Positions 5,039 to 6,443 of a stretch of DNA of 6,443 nt are shown here, piece by piece (position 1 is the stretch's first letter; each line of letters starts with the position of its first letter). Origin of the DNA: Clostridiaceae bacterium (lineage in GTDB: Bacteria > Bacillota > Clostridia > Acetivibrionales > DUMC01). Where the stretch lies: the NCBI GenBank assembly GCA_012512865.1, contig JAAZDH010000113.1:1-6443 (forward strand), given 5' to 3'. Under the pieces are notes generated by a model. It was not told the origin of the DNA. It did not search any database and saw only the letters and a list, made by a program, of their open reading frames with translations. The position numbers and the translations under genes were made by a program.

Positions 5039-5645
5039 CGAAAAAGTTGTTGCGGAAGCGCGTTCGGGAAATGACAAGGCCTTTGAATACTTAATCCACA
5101 AGTATAAAAATTTCGTCTGGACAAAAGCAAGAGCATACTTTCTCATTGGTGCCGACAAGGAAGATATCATCCAGGAAGGAATGATAGGGCTTTACAAGGC
5201 AATACGTGATTACAATGGGGACAAGCTGTCGTCATTCAAGTGTTTTGCCGAGCTTTGCATAACAAGGCAAATCATTACGGCGGTTAAAACTGCAACACGA
5301 CAGAAGCACATACCTTTAAACTCATATATATCGTTAAATAAACCTATTTTCAATGATGAGCATGATAGGACCTTGATGGATGTTGTTTGCATTAATGAAG
5401 CAATATCAGACCCGGAGGAGATGATAATCAGTAGGGAAGAGCTCGAGGGGATAGAAGGAAAATTAAACGAAATACTGAGCAGGTTGGAATGGAAAGTATT
5501 ATCACTATACCTCCAGGGAAAATCATATAATGAAATTGCGCGCGACTTGCGAAGACAGGTCAAGTCCATAGATAATGCGCTTCAAAGGGTAAAACGTAAG
5601 CTGGAGAAATATTTCGAAGAAGAAAGACTAAGGTGCAGCATATAA
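4983..5645 (+). CDS. sigH: RNA polymerase sigma-H factor (Spo0H)
   Basis: Alternative sigma factor of 220 residues that directs RNA polymerase to transition-phase and early sporulation promoters in spore-formers. Region 2 (about 28-108) contains YLIHKYKNFVWTKARAYF, GADKEDIIQEGMIGLYKAIR and FAELCITRQIITAVKTATR; the recognition region 4 (about 160-212) contains LQGKSYNEIARDL and KSIDNALQRVKRKLEKY. These blocks are nearly identical to Bacillus SigH and the length agrees (218 there). The start at 4983 is chosen because AAGGGAGG (4971-4978) lies 4 nt upstream and gives the usual length. The frame is open back to 4896, but those 29 codons do not resemble SigH. It has its own consensus promoter. Presence of SigH suggests, but does not prove, a sporulating organism. 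Confidence 0.96.
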   Translation: MLRSDLQHEAISIYSTMDDEKVVAEARSGNDKAFEYLIHKYKNFVWTKARAYFLIGADKEDIIQEGMIGLYKAIRDYNGDKLSSFKCFAELCITRQIITAVKTATRQKHIPLNSYISLNKPIFNDEHDRTLMDVVCINEAISDPEEMIISREELEGIEGKLNEILSRLEWKVLSLYLQGKSYNEIARDLRRQVKSIDNALQRVKRKLEKYFEEERLRCSI

Positions 5646-5689
5646 GGAAAATTGCCAGTAAATTATTGATGGAGCGGGCAATAAATTTC

Positions 5690-5718
5690 TAGACAAAAAA
5701 CTCGACTTGTGGTATAAA
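5690..5718 (+). promoter_or_regulatory. Promoter for the tRNA-Gly/tRNA-Thr unit
   Basis: TAGACA (5690-5695, 5/6 to consensus) and TATAAA (5713-5718, 5/6) are 17 bp apart. Transcription would start near 5725 and the first tRNA begins at 5806, so a very AT-rich leader of about 80 nt is removed during maturation. Upstream, 5646-5689 shows only a weak inverted repeat (ATTGCC at 5651-5656, GGCAAT at 5677-5682) without a T-run. Read-through from sigH is therefore also possible. Confidence 0.6.
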
Positions 5719-5805
5719 TATATATGGCAGCAAAATTATGATGAACTAAAATATAATAAATAAAGTATGATAAATTAAATATAAATATAATGAAATAAGA
5801 AATGT

Positions 5806-5879
5806 GCGGGTGTAATTCAATGGCAGAATGTCAGCTTCCCAAGCTGGTCGTGAGGGTTCGATTCCCTTCACCCGCTCCA
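5806..5879 (+). tRNA. tRNA-Gly, anticodon CCC
   Basis: A full cloverleaf is visible. Acceptor GCGGGTG (5806-5812) pairs with CACCCGC (5869-5875). The D stem is ATTC/GAAT. The anticodon stem TCAGC/GCTGG encloses the loop TTCCCAA, so anticodon positions 34-36 read CCC, decoding GGG. The T stem GAGGG/CCCTT encloses TTCGATT. The discriminator base is T and the CCA end is encoded. It is the first gene of a two-tRNA unit, 3 bp before tRNA-Thr. Confidence 0.95.
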
Positions 5880-5882
5880 TTT

Positions 5883-5958
5883 GCCCTCATAGCTCAGTAG
5901 GCAGAGCGCATCCATGGTAAGGATGAGGTCACCAGTTCGAATCTGGTTGGGGGCTCCA
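5883..5958 (+). tRNA. tRNA-Thr, anticodon GGT
   Basis: Acceptor GCCCTCA (5883-5889) pairs with TGGGGGC (5948-5954), including one T-G wobble. The D arm is GCTC/GAGC with an 8-nt loop. The anticodon stem CATCC/GGATG encloses ATGGTAA, giving anticodon GGT (codons ACC and ACT). The variable loop is AGGTC, the T stem ACCAG/CTGGT, the discriminator T, and CCA is encoded. Position 32 is A, where almost all tRNAs have a pyrimidine; the closely related clostridial tRNA-Thr has T there. Confidence 0.95.
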
Positions 5959-5963
5959 AAAAG

Positions 5964-5998
5964 AAAAAAGACGTATCCAGGAGGATACGTCTTTTTTT
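5964..5998 (+). terminator. Intrinsic terminator of the tRNA unit
   Basis: A perfect 9-bp stem, GACGTATCC (5970-5978) with GGATACGTC (5983-5991), has an AGGA loop and is followed by seven T (5992-5998). Six A (5964-5969) precede the stem and can extend it by pairing with the T-run. It begins 6 nt after the CCA of tRNA-Thr. The A and T tracts make it potentially bidirectional. Confidence 0.95.
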
Positions 5999-6054
5999 GC
6001 AATCACCGATTCTATTAAGGAGTATTACCTTCTTGTTTACATGATGTTGTACTC

Positions 6055-6114
6055 TTAAATTAATCTCTGGATAAGCTCCTTCTTTTCCGGTGTTATTATT
6101 CTTTTCCTTGCCAT
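6055..6114 (-). pseudogene. Fragment: N-terminus of an IS256/Mutator-type transposase
   Basis: On the minus strand an ATG (6112-6114) opens MARKRIITPEKKELIQRLI and then meets a stop at 6055-6057. This resembles the extreme N-terminus of Mutator/IS256-family transposases, which commonly begin with a basic stretch, then TPE or SPE, KELI and LI. Intact members have about 400 residues, so only the first 19 remain. A Shine-Dalgarno-like GGGAG lies 8 nt before the ATG on that strand, as in a real gene start; an in-frame ATG at 6127-6129 is less likely. Downstream, 6001-6054 no longer reads as transposase in any frame. The match is from memory of the family and short, so moderate confidence. Confidence 0.5.
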
Positions 6115-6161
6115 AAAATATTCTCCCATGATTTTATATTCTAACATAGAAGGAGTTCATA

Positions 6162-6185
6162 GTTTACGCAAAATGTTTTACAACC
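6162..6185. mobile_element. Probable terminal inverted repeat of the IS256-like remnant
   Basis: GTTTACGCAAAATGTTTTAC (6162-6181) and a few following bases lie about 50 bp upstream of the transposase start, where the outer end of an IS256-type element is expected. It resembles ends of the form TTTACACAAAAT seen in many Firmicute members of this family. The matching inverted repeat at the other end is absent from this window, so the element is a one-ended remnant and target duplication cannot be assessed. Confidence 0.35.
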
Positions 6186-6248
6186 TCGAAAGAACTAGGG
6201 TTTCCAACCTTAACTGAAAGGTACCTGTTAGTACATTAATTCCTGGCT

Positions 6249-6320
6249 GAACCGCCGTATACCGAACAGTGCGTACAGTGGTGTGAGAGGTCGGTAGGTG
6301 TATTAAACATCTTCCTCGTT
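6249..6320 (+). mobile_element. 3' end (domains V and VI) of a decayed class-C group II intron
   Basis: GAACCGCCGTATACC leads into a domain V-like hairpin. 6251-6259 pairs with 6274-6282 apart from one C-A mismatch (6256/6277), followed by a two-base bulge CG (6272-6273) and an upper stem closing a GAAC loop with a second C-A mismatch (6263/6268). The CGC triad (6253-6255) is the form used by class-C bacterial introns. GTGTGAGAGGTCGG then joins to a domain VI-like stem AGGTGT/ACATCT (6296-6312) and the end CTCGTTT, close to the usual CTCGATT. The stretch 6311-6320 has no A, so no branch-point adenosine is visible. Only about 250 nt separate it from the upstream terminator, so the ribozyme body and reverse transcriptase are missing. 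Class-C introns prefer sites just after terminators, which fits the position. Confidence 0.65.
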
Positions 6321-6354
6321 TATTTTACAGCTAAAATCAAAACGTAATTCTTAA

Positions 6355-6401
6355 ACCCCTTGTAGCACAAAGCTCAAGGGGTAAAATTTTTTTATTTTTT
6401 T
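6355..6401 (+). terminator. Orphan intrinsic terminator
   Basis: ACCCCTTG (6355-6362) pairs with CAAGGGGT (6375-6382). After one unpaired T, AGC/GCT (6364-6366 with 6372-6374) extends the stem around an ACAAA loop. AAAA and T-runs interrupted by one A follow (6387-6401). The structure terminates plus-strand transcription, but no plus-strand gene lies between it and the tRNA terminator. It may belong to a lost gene, an unannotated RNA, or act as an attenuator for a gene beyond the window. Confidence 0.75.
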
Positions 6402-6410
6402 GTCATTTTT

Positions 6411-6442
6411 TTGTAGCATAATTTGGCAAAATATGATATAAT
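6411..6442 (+). promoter_or_regulatory. Weak promoter-like sequence at the window end
   Basis: TATAAT occurs at 6437-6442, but the best -35 candidates are badly spaced: TTGTAG at 6411-6416 is 20 bp away and TTGGCA at 6423-6428 only 8 bp. TATGAT at 6432-6437 is 15 bp from TTGTAG. A promoter for the next gene is plausible, but the window ends before this can be judged. Confidence 0.2.
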
Positions 6443-6443
6443 A

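Overview
The window looks like a chromosomal housekeeping locus of a low-to-moderate-GC Firmicute, most likely an anaerobic spore-forming member of the Clostridia. The reasons are the gene order cysS-mrnC-rlmB-yacP(rae1)-sigH, which is classic for Bacillota, a SigH very close to the Bacillus Spo0H sigma factor, strong purine-rich Shine-Dalgarno sites, and near-consensus SigA promoters. The genus cannot be named from sequence alone.

Layout. Bases 1-114 are AT-rich with a cluster of ATGCAT palindromes. 115-483 (minus) encodes a small four-helix membrane protein of the phage-holin-4_2/YvlD type. 484-800 is a divergent intergenic region with two unrelated tandem repeats and a good SigA promoter candidate for cysS. 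Then, all on the plus strand, come cysS (801-2381), mrnC (2591-3067), rlmB (start best set at 3204, ends 4109), yacP/rae1 (4284-4802) and sigH (start best set at 4983, ends 5645). A consensus promoter (TTGACA-17-TATAAT) lies between yacP and sigH. A 48-codon reading frame, 4892-5038, overlaps the sigH start out of frame. A further promoter at 5690-5718 precedes tRNA-Gly(CCC) and tRNA-Thr(GGT), both with encoded CCA, and a strong intrinsic terminator at 5964-5998. From about 6000 to the end there is no intact gene. This part holds the 5' end of an IS256/Mutator-type transposase (minus strand), the 3' end (domains V and VI) of a decayed class-C group II intron, an orphan intrinsic terminator, and a TATAAT-containing AT-rich end.

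How the genes fit together. The block is about translation and RNA: charging tRNA-Cys (CysS), 23S rRNA end maturation (MrnC), 23S rRNA 2'-O-methylation (RlmB), ribosome-associated mRNA cleavage (Rae1) and two tRNAs. The last protein gene is the transition-state/sporulation sigma factor, with its own promoter.

What stands out. No new defence or biosynthetic system is visible. The unusual feature is that the gaps between these conserved genes are long for an operon, purine-rich on the sense strand, and built of short degenerate tandem repeats. Each gap has its own motif, and similar low-complexity sequence runs into the C-terminus of CysS and the N-terminus of RlmB. The best candidates for something undescribed are these gaps, the small overlapping frame before sigH, and a CysRS with an atypical zinc-site motif.
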